DNA of 64,000 bases from Klebsiella michiganensis (GTDB lineage: Bacteria; Pseudomonadota; Gammaproteobacteria; Enterobacterales; Enterobacteriaceae): NCBI GenBank assembly GCA_000963575.1, contig CP011077.1, positions 1,736,001-1,800,000 on the forward strand, written 5' to 3'. A program made the translations under genes and the position numbers. A model generated the notes under the pieces. The model was not told the origin of the DNA. It worked only from the letters and a program-made list of their open reading frames with translations, and did no database searches. This document shows, piece by piece, positions 23,600 to 33,100 of the stretch (position 1 is its first letter; every line of letters starts with the position of its first letter).

Positions 23600-25324
23600 T
23601 CAGCCCTCCTGAGCCAGCAGCGGATTCACAAAGTCGAAATAAATCACCGAAGGATCGACGATGGTGTTTTCGTTATGGTCGTGCAGGTAGCAGAAAAAGT
23701 TACCCTTCACGTTCCAGTGCGGGCTTTCCAGCACGTAATCGAGGCAAGCTTTATGCGTCACCTCATCGCGCACGGCGCTGAGCGCAGTGCGAACACGGTT
23801 CATCAGGTTCACTTCGCTATCCAGGCCTGCAGCGCCGAGGGCGGCGGTCACGGCGAAGGTGGAATTCACCAGCAGGTAATAAGGGAAGTAGCGCAGAAGC
23901 TGTTCGTGGGTGAAGACGTTTTCCGCCTGGGCTTCGCCAATCATGTCGAGCCAGCCTGCGGCATGCGGCATAAAGGCGCTGCCCTGGCAGTCGCGGTAGA
24001 TAAGCCCCACCGGCAGATCCTGCTGCATCTCCACCAGAATGTTTTGCTGGTGAGCCAGTAAAACCAGGCCGTAATCCGCTTCGGCGGTAAACAGCGGCTT
24101 CAGTACCTGCTGGCAATACGCGTCGACCCAGGCGTGTGCGGCCTGTTTGGGCGTAATTCCCAGGCGAGTGCTCAGGCGATTAACCGCGGCAACCAGCAGG
24201 GAATCACCGCCGTCCGGGGCTGACTGAGTCAGGGAGACCAGCACGTTAGTCTGACTCTGGGGCTGGCCAACCAGCAGGTTTTCACGCAGGGCAAACAGGC
24301 TTTCTTCCATAATGTTGCCGTGGAGATCGCGCAGCCCGGCCCAGCCGTCTTCCTGCATGACGCGGAAGGTCGGGAAGCGAGCCTGCAGCGTTTGCCAGCG
24401 GTCAGTTTGCGCGAGTCGGGCCAGGCGCATACCGCGTTTAACTTCTTTCACCGACAGGGTGCGCACGGAGTTGGTCAGGCGTACGCTCAGAGAAAACTTA
24501 ATCATGTCGCGGCTGGTGGCGCAGTATAGCGAGCGTGATGAAGTGGTCGGCAGCCACGGGGCTCCTGCCTCACCTAAATCTTTCACCAAACCTTTGGCGA
24601 CCAGCAGCTGGCACCAGTCCTGCTCCAGCAGATAGCCTGCCTGCCACGGATGCAGCGGGAACAGCCATTGATTGTCGCTAAGCTCGCTCAGCAACTGCGG
24701 CGCATTTTCAGCGGCAAAGCGCGTCAGGCGCTGCTGCAGGTTGAGGTGCAAGCTTTCACCCGCCAGATAGCTTTTATCTACTGCAAACCAGCGCAGCGGG
24801 AAATGCGGGGCGAAGTCAGGCAGGTAGCGCTCGGCTTCCTGCTGGTTAAACGGTTCGTGGGATTTCGGCGCCGGGTGGAAGGCGTGTCCCACCAGCAATG
24901 CCTGCTCGGCTTCACCAAAATTCAGCGCTTTTTCGCGCAGACCGTTCCAGTCATGGCGGGCTTCAATCGCCTGCTGCGTGTGGGCATGGCTTTCCATTAC
25001 GCGCTGATAAAACGCCTCACAGCCGGTGGCCGGCAGCATTTGCTGGTGCTGGAGTTTGTCGACAATCAGCTGGGAAAGGGTGGCGAAGTCAATCGGCTGG
25101 CTGCCGGTGGCATTGACCAGGCGGGCCGGGAATTCGAAGCGGTGATGCTGGGTGGGGGAGAAATAGGCCACTTTGAAGTAGAGCGCCTGCTGTTCCCCCA
25201 GGGGGATAATGAGTTCGGCTGGGTGGCTGTCGGTCAGTCGCCAGTCGCTGGTTTCACGGACAAGGGAATTAAGAAAGCACTGTGCGGCCACATCCCAGGC
25301 CAGAGTTTTATTTGGCAAAGTCAT
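23600..25324 (-). CDS. iucA: IucA, N2-citryl-N6-acetyl-N6-hydroxylysine synthase
   Basis: 574 residues, the usual IucA length. NIS synthetase that couples the first acetyl-hydroxylysine to citrate. Family motifs: LVGHAFHPAPKSHEPFN (about 150-166), LFPLHPWQ, LPTTSSRSLYC with the ATP-binding serines, SVRLTNSVRTLSVKE, and the C-terminal VLLAHQQNILVEM and IYRDCQGSAFMP. The first gene of the operon; the start is one of two adjacent ATG codons (25327 or 25324), the second giving the known length. The leader holds a Fur box at 25367-25385, about 45 bp upstream. The divergent gene is shiF, the standard arrangement of aerobactin loci. Confidence 0.96.
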   Translation of the reverse strand: MTLPNKTLAWDVAAQCFLNSLVRETSDWRLTDSHPAELIIPLGEQQALYFKVAYFSPTQHHRFEFPARLVNATGSQPIDFATLSQLIVDKLQHQQMLPATGCEAFYQRVMESHAHTQQAIEARHDWNGLREKALNFGEAEQALLVGHAFHPAPKSHEPFNQQEAERYLPDFAPHFPLRWFAVDKSYLAGESLHLNLQQRLTRFAAENAPQLLSELSDNQWLFPLHPWQAGYLLEQDWCQLLVAKGLVKDLGEAGAPWLPTTSSRSLYCATSRDMIKFSLSVRLTNSVRTLSVKEVKRGMRLARLAQTDRWQTLQARFPTFRVMQEDGWAGLRDLHGNIMEESLFALRENLLVGQPQSQTNVLVSLTQSAPDGGDSLLVAAVNRLSTRLGITPKQAAHAWVDAYCQQVLKPLFTAEADYGLVLLAHQQNILVEMQQDLPVGLIYRDCQGSAFMPHAAGWLDMIGEAQAENVFTHEQLLRYFPYYLLVNSTFAVTAALGAAGLDSEVNLMNRVRTALSAVRDEVTHKACLDYVLESPHWNVKGNFFCYLHDHNENTIVDPSVIYFDFVNPLLAQEG

Positions 25325-25366
25325 CATCAAACAGTTTCCACGCGTTATGATAATGCGTATTCTGCC

Positions 25367-25385
25367 GATAACGTTTCTCATTATC
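25367..25385. promoter_or_regulatory. Fur box between iucA and shiF
   Basis: GATAACGTTTCTCATTATC, read on the other strand as GATAATGAGAAACGTTATC, agrees with the 19-bp Fur consensus GATAATGATAATCATTATC at 16 positions. A second GATAAT half-site begins at 25349. The placement between the divergent starts suits iron repression of both iucABCD-iutA and shiF. Confidence 0.8.
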
Positions 25386-25456
25386 AATAACAATTGTTAG
25401 AATAGATAAAATAAATTTTACAAATACGCACAATAACCCCACGGATTAGCAACATT

Positions 25457-26668
25457 GTGACATCTCTTGAACTGGCGGATTCACCGCAAAAATCCCTTTC
25501 TTGTTGGCCACTTGCGCTGAGCGCCGGGCTGCTTGGCGTCGGGCAAAATGGCCTGCTGGTGGCGATCCCGGTGCTGGTAATGCAGACACATTTGAGCCTG
25601 TCCGTCTGGGCGGCGCTGCTTACCCTGGGGTCGATGCTGTTCTTACCGTCCTCGCCATGGTGGGGGAAACAGATCGCGCGCCTGGGCAGTAAGCCCGTGG
25701 TGCTCTGGGCGCTGGGGGGATATGGCGCAAGCTTTATGCTGCTGGGGCTGGGTAGCCTGCTGCTGGCCACCGATGCGGTCGCGGGTTACGTCGGGCTTGG
25801 CATATTGATTGTGGCGCGGATTATCTACGGCCTGACCGTGTCGGCGATGGTGCCGGCCTGTCAGGTCTGGGCGCTGCAGCGTGCCGGGGAAGGAAAGCGT
25901 ATGGCGGCATTGGCAACCATCAGCTCCGGGCTGAGCAGCGGCCGCTTATTTGGCCCGCTTTGCGCCGCTGGCATGCTGGCGATTCATCCGTTGGCCCCGT
26001 TGGGACTGCTGATGGTAGCGCCCCTGCTTGCGCTGGTGATGCTATTGCGCTTACCGGGCACGCCGCCGCAGCCGGCAACCGAGCGTAAAAGCGCTCGTCT
26101 TCGCCCGGACTGTCTGCCTTATCTGCTGTGTGCCTTGCTGCTTTCGGCCTCTGTCAGCCTGATGCAACTCGGGCTTTCTCCGGCGCTTGCCCGCCAGTTT
26201 GCCACCGATACCGCAGCGATTAGCCATCAGGTTGCCTGGCTGCTGAGCCTGGCCGCGGTGGCTTCGCTCTCCGCGCAGTTTGGCGTTCTCAGGCCACAGC
26301 GCCTGACGCCGATGGCACTGTTGTTAAGCGCCGGGTTGCTGATGATCGTCGGCCTGGCCATGATGATTTCCGTGCAGCTGTGGCTGTTTTACGTCGGCTG
26401 TGCGCTACTGTCGTTCGGGGCCGCGCTGGCGACCCCGGCCTATCAGCTGCTGCTGAACGACAAGCTTGCCGATGGTGCCGGGGCCGGCTGGGTGGCGACC
26501 AGCCACACGCTAGGCTACGGGCTTTGCGCCATGCTGGTGCCGCTGGTGTCTAAAACCGGGGCCGAGGCGGCGCTGATTATGGTGGCCTTTTTAGCCGCCG
26601 TGTTATTTACCGTGGTGTCTGGCGTTATCTGGCGCAGCCGCCGCAGTTCACGTCATTCTGCAATTTAA
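25457..26668 (+). CDS. shiF: ShiF, MFS transporter of the aerobactin locus
   Basis: 403 residues with about twelve hydrophobic segments; major facilitator superfamily, inner membrane. LALSAGLLGVGQNGLLV, LSVWAALLTLGSMLFLPSSP, LIVARIIYGLTVSAMVPACQVWALQRAGE and SFGAALATPAYQLLLNDK match ShiF, which accompanies iuc genes on ColV plasmids and pathogenicity islands. ShiF is generally regarded as an aerobactin exporter, though this is less well proved than the biosynthetic steps. GTG start at 25457. Followed after 15 bp by the reductase gene, with which it probably forms an operon; it shares the Fur region with iucA. Confidence 0.92.
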   Translation: MTSLELADSPQKSLSCWPLALSAGLLGVGQNGLLVAIPVLVMQTHLSLSVWAALLTLGSMLFLPSSPWWGKQIARLGSKPVVLWALGGYGASFMLLGLGSLLLATDAVAGYVGLGILIVARIIYGLTVSAMVPACQVWALQRAGEGKRMAALATISSGLSSGRLFGPLCAAGMLAIHPLAPLGLLMVAPLLALVMLLRLPGTPPQPATERKSARLRPDCLPYLLCALLLSASVSLMQLGLSPALARQFATDTAAISHQVAWLLSLAAVASLSAQFGVLRPQRLTPMALLLSAGLLMIVGLAMMISVQLWLFYVGCALLSFGAALATPAYQLLLNDKLADGAGAGWVATSHTLGYGLCAMLVPLVSKTGAEAALIMVAFLAAVLFTVVSGVIWRSRRSSRHSAI

Positions 26669-26683
26669 GCGTAAGGAAAAGTT

Positions 26684-27574
26684 ATGGCTGGAGTTCAGGG
26701 CTACCGTCTGTTTAACGTTCAACTGGCGCGGAAAACGGCCGTGTCGCCTTCGCTGCTGAGTCTGGTATTTAGCGGGCCGGAGGTGGCACAGATGAAATGT
26801 GACTCGCCGGATCAGCGCATTAAAATGCTCTTCCCATCCGAAGACGGGACGCCGCCGTCGCTGCCTGCCGAAGGGCAGTGGTACCAGATTGCCCTGGGGA
26901 TGCCGAAAGAGAAGCGTCCGGTGATCCGCACTTATACGCTGCGCCATGTCGATCCTGCCCGGCAGGAAGTGACGGTGGAGTTTGTCTGTCACGGTACCGA
27001 AGGGCCAGCTTCCGCATGGGCGATTAATTCAGCCCCCGGCGATGCGATCCAGATTGTGGCCCCTAACGCTGCCCACCCGGAAGACAGCGGCGGCTATGAA
27101 TGGACGCCGCCTGCCGGGCTGCGCAATGCGCTGATTATCGCCGATGAGACAGCTTTGCCGGCAGCACGCGGCATTCTGGAAATGCTGGCTCGCCAGGCTC
27201 AGCCGCCAAAAGTGCAGGCCTTTATTGAGGTGCCGGAAGAGGGCGATTGCGTGGACTTGAGCGCCTATGGTTTCGCCGAGATCAACTGGCTACCCCGTAA
27301 AACCGTCTCCGCTACCCACGGCGAGTGCCTGATTCAGGCGGTGAAAATGCAGGCGAGGGTGCCGGAAAGCGGCCACCACGAAGCCGTCCAGGAAGAGGCC
27401 GAAGGTGAGTTACTGTGGGATAAAGCCACCACCGGCAGCAACGAGTTTTACGGCTGGGTGGCGGCGGAGTCGACGGTGGTTAAGCTCCTGCGCCGCCATT
27501 TGATTGGCGAACGCGGCGTTGAGCACGAGGCGATTAACTTTATGGCCTATTGGGCGAAAGGGCGCGTGCGTTAA
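26684..27574 (+). CDS. Siderophore-interacting protein (ViuB/YqjH-type ferric siderophore reductase)
   Basis: 296 residues. N-terminal FAD-binding domain of the SIP family with the flavin motif PVIRTYTLRH (about 83-92) and GTEGPASAWAINSAPGD, then a C-terminal SIP NAD(P)H domain (ADETALPAARGILEML, and EFYGWVAAESTVVKLLRRHL). Such enzymes reduce ferric siderophores in the cytosol and release iron. ATG with AAGGAA upstream, 15 bp behind shiF. Minimal ColV-type aerobactin loci lack this gene; virulence plasmids of Cronobacter carry a viuB-like gene near iuc, so the pairing is known but not universal. Preference for ferric aerobactin is inferred from the location only. Confidence 0.87.
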   Translation: MAGVQGYRLFNVQLARKTAVSPSLLSLVFSGPEVAQMKCDSPDQRIKMLFPSEDGTPPSLPAEGQWYQIALGMPKEKRPVIRTYTLRHVDPARQEVTVEFVCHGTEGPASAWAINSAPGDAIQIVAPNAAHPEDSGGYEWTPPAGLRNALIIADETALPAARGILEMLARQAQPPKVQAFIEVPEEGDCVDLSAYGFAEINWLPRKTVSATHGECLIQAVKMQARVPESGHHEAVQEEAEGELLWDKATTGSNEFYGWVAAESTVVKLLRRHLIGERGVEHEAINFMAYWAKGRVR

Positions 27575-27576
27575 TA

Positions 27577-27716
27577 TACCTGTCATACTTCAGGCTGCAG
27601 GTGCGTTGCCTGCAGCCGTTATTCAGCAAGCCTCGCCCCTCCGGGGCAGCGTAAACGCTGTTCAAAAAGACCGGAAAGTCTTTTTGTCCTGCAAGTCGAA
27701 TTACGTAGAGAATAGA
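27577..27716. repeat. ERIC-like relic split by a terminator
   Basis: CATACTTCAGGCTGCAGG and CCTGCAGCC at the left, and CCTGCAAGTCGAATTA at the right, are ERIC-type outer arms. The middle is replaced by other sequence that includes the hairpin at 27664-27685. It fills the space between the reductase gene and comR. Confidence 0.55.
27664..27685. terminator. Bidirectional terminator between reductase gene and comR
   Basis: AAAAAGAC-CGGAAA-GTCTTTTT: the A run before and T run after the stem can stop transcripts from both sides, as expected between convergent genes. Confidence 0.75.
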
Positions 27717-27739
27717 TAAGGCGGCCATCGGCCGCCCCG

Positions 27740-28375
27740 TCAGATCTTCTTCAACTGCGGCATTAGCATTACCGTGGTTTTCACAATCTGCATTAACTCT
27801 TCATAGCTGGCGTTCTCGCGGGCGCTGACCGACATCCCCTGAATGATGCAGCACAGATATTTCGCCAGGCAGCGAATATTGCGTTCCGCCGGGATCTCAC
27901 CTTTTTGCTGGCGTATTTCAAGGAAACGCAGCAGCGTTTGTTCCTGCACTGCATGGCGGGCTTTTATCGTTGCGGCGATGTCTTCCGACGACGCGGCCAG
28001 CACGGATGAGGTGCAAATGATAAAGCAGCCGGCAGGGGTGCTCTTGTCGGTAAAACATTGTGCAACCGCTGAAAGATAGTTCTCCAGCGCGGCTTCCATG
28101 GTCTGCTCTTCACAGAACAGGCAAGCTTCGTGTTTGGCGGCAAAGCGCGCGATATAGCGATCCAGCACCGCGCGGAACAGCCCTTCTTTGTTGCTGAACT
28201 CCGCATAGAGCGTTGGGGCCTTTGCCCCGGTGGCTTCTACCAGATGCGCCATGGATGTTGCTTCATAGCCATGCTGCCAGAAGAGTGTCATGGCCTTGTC
28301 GAGTGCAGCTTCCCTGTCAAACACCTTTGGACGGCCACGGCTTTTTTTGCTGCAACTTAATGTCTCGGTTGCCAT
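27740..28375 (-). CDS. comR: ComR, copper-responsive TetR-type repressor
   Basis: 211 residues. N-terminal TetR helix-turn-helix (SRGRPKVFDREAALDKAMTLFWQHGYEATSMAHLVEATGAKAPTLYAEFSNKEGLFRAVLDRY is the full region, about 11-75) matches E. coli ComR (YcfQ) nearly residue for residue. The C-terminal ligand half is less alike (cysteines at FCEEQ, GCFIIC and YLCCII). ComR represses bhsA (comC) and is released by copper. It is divergent from bhsA with a 247-bp regulatory gap, the same layout as E. coli. In E. coli it neighbours ndh-ycfJ directly; here the aerobactin block separates it from ycfJ. Confidence 0.93.
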   Translation of the reverse strand: MATETLSCSKKSRGRPKVFDREAALDKAMTLFWQHGYEATSMAHLVEATGAKAPTLYAEFSNKEGLFRAVLDRYIARFAAKHEACLFCEEQTMEAALENYLSAVAQCFTDKSTPAGCFIICTSSVLAASSEDIAATIKARHAVQEQTLLRFLEIRQQKGEIPAERNIRCLAKYLCCIIQGMSVSARENASYEELMQIVKTTVMLMPQLKKI

Positions 28376-28509
28376 ACGTGCCGTTTAACCTCTGTCTAAT
28401 TAGTGAACACTTATTATAAAAATAATCGGCGGCGGTAGCCAGCGCCACGTTATGAAAAATAATTATTTCTTATCACGATGAAAAATAGCGCTTTTTTTAA
28501 TTAATTAAC

Positions 28510-28594
28510 GGTCGTTATTAAAATGTGTTGACGTGTGATGTAGATCACGATTATGATTTAGTTATCGATCGTTAACTAATTAAGTTTAACGACC
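28510..28594 (+). promoter_or_regulatory. bhsA promoter with flanking repeated arms (candidate ComR operators)
   Basis: TTGACG (28528-28533) and TATGAT (28552-28557), 18 bp apart, form a good sigma-70 promoter. TGTGA-TGTAGA-TCACG (28534-28549), a CRP-like palindrome, fills the spacer. GGTCGTTA (28510-28517) upstream and TAACGACC (28587-28594) downstream are exact inverted copies, and a related ATCGTTAAC lies at 28568-28576. ComR binding is inferred. Confidence 0.55.
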
Positions 28595-28622
28595 TAACAT
28601 TCACCTGCTTAGGACATAAATC

Positions 28623-28880
28623 ATGAAAACCTTAACTACTCTGTTCGCTGCCGCCGTGATTAGCTCACTCTCATTTGCAAGCTTTGCGGCTGTTGAAGTC
28701 TCCGCTACGCCTGCCGGCCAGCAAAAAGTCGGCAACATCAGCGCCGATGCGGGCAGCAACCTCTCTTCCCTGGAAGAACAGCTGGCCGCGAAGGCCGATG
28801 CAATGGGCGCTAAATCGTTCCGTATTACCTCCGTTAACGGTCCGAACACCCTGCACGGTACTGCCGTCATCTATAAATAA
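28623..28880 (+). CDS. bhsA: BhsA (ComC), outer-membrane stress protein
   Basis: 85 residues, BhsA/McbA (DUF1471) family. Signal peptide MKTLTTLFAAAVISSLSFASFA, mature part with VEVSATPAGQQKVGNISADAGSN and the conserved end KSFRITSVNGPNTLHGTAVIYK. In E. coli this small protein lowers outer-membrane permeability to copper and affects biofilm and stress tolerance. The last eight residues and overall length match E. coli BhsA. It has its own promoter and terminator and is controlled by the divergent comR. Confidence 0.95.
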   Translation: MKTLTTLFAAAVISSLSFASFAAVEVSATPAGQQKVGNISADAGSNLSSLEEQLAAKADAMGAKSFRITSVNGPNTLHGTAVIYK

Positions 28881-28936
28881 GCCAGACGTTAACCCTCAAT
28901 ACGTTTGACCTTATTCGTTATATGCCACTGTAAGCA

Positions 28937-28968
28937 AAAGGCCCTGTCGAAAGACAGGGCCTTTTTTT
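28937..28968 (+). terminator. Rho-independent terminator after bhsA
   Basis: GGCCCTGTC-GAAA-GACAGGGCC followed by seven T, preceded by AAA. A strong, textbook signal that may also end the convergent ldtC transcript. Confidence 0.9.
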
Positions 28969-28984
28969 ACGCGTAAAACCAGAC

Positions 28985-29959
28985 TTAGATTGCATTTATT
29001 GGCTGGTCAGCCGCGTGAGCATTGACGTTGACCGGCATCCCGGAACGGTGCTCCATAGCCTGTTGCATCACCTGCGCATCGGTTTTAGGCGCGTTGCGGA
29101 ACTGCGTCATCTGCTCGTTCAGCACAATAGGCAGGACTTTAGGATCGTCATCAATCGCTTTGGACAGCGGCTGATGAACCTCAACCAGACGGGAGCCGTC
29201 AGGCTCAACGGAGGCTTTGATTGGTGTGTTAATGATACGCACTGAAGTACCGACCGGAACCGTATTAAACAGTGCTTTGATATCGCCATCGCGCAGGCGG
29301 ATACAGCCGGAACTGACGCGCATGCCGATGCCGAAGTCGGCGTTAGTGCCGTGCAGCAGGTAAACGCCGCCGAACGCCGCCAGGCGAATCGCGTGGTGGC
29401 CCATTGGGTTATCCGGCCCGGCAGGAACCACGGCCGGGAGCTTAATCCCCTGCGCCAGGTAGCGCGCTCGAATATTGGCCGTTGGCGTCCAGGTCGGGTT
29501 GGCTCGTTTGTCGGAAATTTTTGTCACCATCGTCGGGGTCAGCGTATCTCCGCCTAGTTGACCAATGCCGATCGGGTAAACGGTGACGGTATTTTTTCCT
29601 GCCGGGAAGTAGTACAGGCGCAGCTCGGCGAGGTTAATCACAATGCCCTCGCGCGGGACGTCCGGCAGCAGCATCTGGCGCGGGATGGTCAGTACGCTCC
29701 CGGCGCGTGGAACGTAAGGATCAACGCCGGGGTTGGCCTGCAGCAACGCCAGGAAGCCGACGTTGTATTTTTTGGCGATGGCCTCCAGCGAACCACCATC
29801 GTTTTCAACCTGGTGGAACAGGTTTTTGCCGATCAGGCGGCTGTTAGCGGCGGGGAGTGGATAATCGTTAGCGCTGGCAGGCAGCGCCATTGCCACGGCA
29901 CCCAGTAAGGCTGCGGCGGTAAACCAGCGGTGGAAAGACAAAGTACGCGATGCAAACAT
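28985..29959 (-). CDS. ldtC: L,D-transpeptidase LdtC (YcfS)
   Basis: 324 residues, periplasmic. Signal peptide up to ALPASA (about residue 30), a LysM-like peptidoglycan-binding segment (NLFHQVENDGGSLEAIAKKYNVGFLALLQANPGVDPYVPRAGSVLTIP, 47-95), then the YkuD catalytic domain with HGTNADFGIGMRVSSGCIRL and catalytic Cys219. In E. coli LdtA, LdtB and LdtC attach Braun lipoprotein to peptidoglycan. It starts at 29959, about 150 bp downstream of mfd on the same strand, with a hairpin between them. Confidence 0.94.
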   Translation of the reverse strand: MFASRTLSFHRWFTAAALLGAVAMALPASANDYPLPAANSRLIGKNLFHQVENDGGSLEAIAKKYNVGFLALLQANPGVDPYVPRAGSVLTIPRQMLLPDVPREGIVINLAELRLYYFPAGKNTVTVYPIGIGQLGGDTLTPTMVTKISDKRANPTWTPTANIRARYLAQGIKLPAVVPAGPDNPMGHHAIRLAAFGGVYLLHGTNADFGIGMRVSSGCIRLRDGDIKALFNTVPVGTSVRIINTPIKASVEPDGSRLVEVHQPLSKAIDDDPKVLPIVLNEQMTQFRNAPKTDAQVMQQAMEHRSGMPVNVNAHAADQPINAI

Positions 29960-30078
29960 AGCTTAGACCCTGCGATTTTAATGGCTAATCTTTGAGGCAG
30001 ATAGACGCCAATTATCGCTGAGTTACGTGTCGGGAAATCCTGGGGATTGCAAAGGATGTGTAAATGTCACAGAAAGTT

Positions 30079-30102
30079 GCGCCTTACCGGACGGTAAGGC
30101 GC
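30079..30102 (-). terminator. Hairpin after mfd
   Basis: GCGCCTTACC-GGAC-GGTAAGGCGC, perfect 10-bp arms just beyond the mfd stop. No T run on the minus strand, so it may protect the mRNA end more than terminate. Confidence 0.6.
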
Positions 30103-30109
30103 AGAGGCG

Positions 30110-33100
30110 TCAGGCCGCGGCGTTTTCCGCCAGGTTGCGCATAAAGTTACGCACCCATTCCATACGCGTTTTCCGGTCTTCAAGCTCCTGGAAGAACTTC
30201 AGGCGGGTAGGGCCGTCAAGGCGGTAATGCTGGGGCTGCTTCTGCAACAGGCCAATCAGCCACACCGGGTCGACGTGGTTTTTCTCCGCGAACTCGATGG
30301 TGCCGCCTTTTTCATTGCCCTCAATCTTACGCACGCCAAGCTTCTGTGCCTGCTGGCGCAGCGCGGCGATATCCAGCAGATTACGGGCCGCATCCGGCAG
30401 CAGGCCAAATCTGTCGATCAGCTCGACTTTCAGCTCGTCCAGCTCATGCTCACCTTTGGCGCTGGCGATGCGCTTATAGAACGACAGGCGCGTATTGACG
30501 TCGGGAATAAAATCATCCGGCAGCAGGGCGGGCATACGCAGCTCGACTTCCGTCTGGCTGTTGGTGAGATCTTCCAGCGATGGCTCTCGGCCCTCTTTCA
30601 GCGCGTCGACGGCGTTTTCCAGCAGCTCCATGTAGAGCGAGAAGCCGATGGTTTCCATCTGCCCGCTCTGGTCTTCTCCCAGTAGCTCGCCCGCGCCGCG
30701 AATTTCCAGGTCGTGGGTAGCCAGCGCAAACCCGGCGCCTAAATCTTCCAGCGAGGCAATGGCCTCCAGGCGTTTTTGCGCATCCGTGGTCATCGCTTTC
30801 GGGTGCGGCGTCAGCAGCCAGGCATAGGCCTGGTGGTGAGAACGCCCGACGCGGCCGCGAAGCTGGTGAAGCTGCGCCAGGCCAAAGTGGTCGGCCCGCT
30901 CAATGATAATGGTATTGGCGGTCGGAATATCGATCCCGGTTTCGATGATCGTGGCGCACACCAGCACGTTAAAACGCTGGTGATGGAAGTCGTTCATCAC
31001 CCGCTCCAGCTCACGTTCGCGCATCTGGCCGTGGCCGATGGCGATGCGCGCTTCAGGCACCAGCTCGGCCAGCTTGTCGGCGGCTTTCTGGATATTTTCG
31101 ACGTCGTTAAAGAGGTAATACACCTGGCCGCCACGCAGCACTTCACGCAGGATGGCCTCACGCACCACCAGATTGTCGTACTCGCGCACAAAGGTTTTCA
31201 CCGCCAGGCGGCGGGCCGGTGGCGTGGCGATAATAGACAGGTCGCGCATCCCGCTCATCGCCATATTCAGGGTTCGCGGAATAGGCGTTGCGGTCAGCGT
31301 CAGAATGTCCACGTCGGCACGCATCGCTTTAATACGCTCTTTGTGGCGCACGCCGAAGCGGTGCTCTTCATCGACAATCAATAGCCCCAGATCGCGCCAT
31401 TTCACATCGGCCTGCAGCAGCTTGTGGGTGCCGATAAGAATATCGATTTTCCCCTCGCTGGCCTGCTCCAGGATTTGGGTCTGCTCTTTGGCGCTGCGGA
31501 AGCGGGAGAGCATCTCAATGCGCACCGGCCAGTTGGCGAAGCGGTCGCGGAAGTTGTCGTAGTGCTGCTGGGCCAGCAGGGTCGTTGGCACCAGCACCGC
31601 TACCTGCTTGTTGTTCTCCACTGCCAGGAATGCGGCGCGCATCGCAACTTCGGTTTTGCCGAAGCCTACGTCGCCGCAGACCAGCCGGTCCATCGCCAGC
31701 GGGCGACACATATCGCTCAGCACGGCGTTGATAGCCTGAGCCTGGTCCGGGGTGGTTTCAAACGGGAAGCTGTCGCAGAACAGCTGGTATTGCTCCCGAT
31801 CGTGCTTAAAGGCAAAGCCTTCTTTGGCGGCACGCATCGCATAGATATCCAGCAGTTCAGCGGCGACGTCGCGCACTTTCTCCGCCGCTTTCTGGCGGGC
31901 GCGGGACCAGGCATCGCTGCCCAGCTTGTGCAGCGGCGCGTTTTCATCCGCACCGCCGGCGTAACGGCTGATCAGGTGCAAAGACGAAACCGGGACGTAA
32001 AGTTTGGCGTCGCCCGCGTAGGTCAACATCAGATATTCGGCGGTGATGCCCCCGGCTTCCAACGTGGTCAGCCCGGCGTAGCGGCCCACGCCGTGCTCCA
32101 GGTGAACCACCGGCTGGCCCGCATGCAGCTCGGCCAGGTTGCGGATCAGCGTGTCCGGGTTAATGGTGCGGCGGCTGTCCTGGCGGCGGCGGCTGACGCG
32201 CTCGCCCAGCAGGTCGCTTTCGCAAATCAGCGCCCGGTTGCGCAGGGTATCGATAAAGCCGTGCTCGCTGGCGCCGAGCATCAGATAGCGCCCGTTGCCT
32301 TCAGCTTCTTCCAGGCGATAAATACGTTTGGGTACCACTTTGATGCGGCCAAGCAGTTCGCCCAGCGCTTCACGGCGGCCTTCACTTTCGACCGAGAAAA
32401 TCACCGGCCCGGTGAAGGACTCGAGGAACTTACGCAGGCTGTCCAGCGGGGCTTTTTGCTGCGCCTGAACGGCCAGATCCGGCAGCGACTGGTAACCCAG
32501 ATTCACATTGGCGGCTTTCTTCGCCAGCGAATCCGTTTTGAGCTGCACGCGCGGCCAGGCTTTCAGTTCGCTAAACAGCGCGTCGGTCTTCAGCCACAGA
32601 TCTTCCGGTGGCAGAAGAGGGCGCATCGGATCCACCCCACGATTCTCAAAGCGGGCGTTCGCGTCCAGCCAGAAGCGCTCGGCGCTGGTTTCGAGATCGC
32701 CGGTATTCACCAGCAGCGTGTTGGCCGGGAAATAGCTAAACAGCGTCGGCAGCGGTTCACTGAAGAACAGCGGCTGCCAGTATTCGATCCCGGCAGGCAG
32801 CGTGCCTTTACTGACCTGCTGATAGATATGTTCCGCGTCGCGCTTTACGTCGAACCTGTCGCGCCACTGGCTGCGGAACAGCTCAATGGCGTTTTTGTCG
32901 GTCGGGAATTCATGGGCCGGCAGCAGATTGATGGCATCAACTTCTTCCAGCGTGCGCTGGGAATCCACGTCGAAGACGCGCAGGCTGTCGATTTCATCGT
33001 CAAAGAAATCAATGCGGTACGGCTGGTCGCTGCCCATTGGGTAGAGGTCAAGCAGGGCGCCACGGGTGGCGAACTCGCCGTGCGCCATCACCTGATCGAC

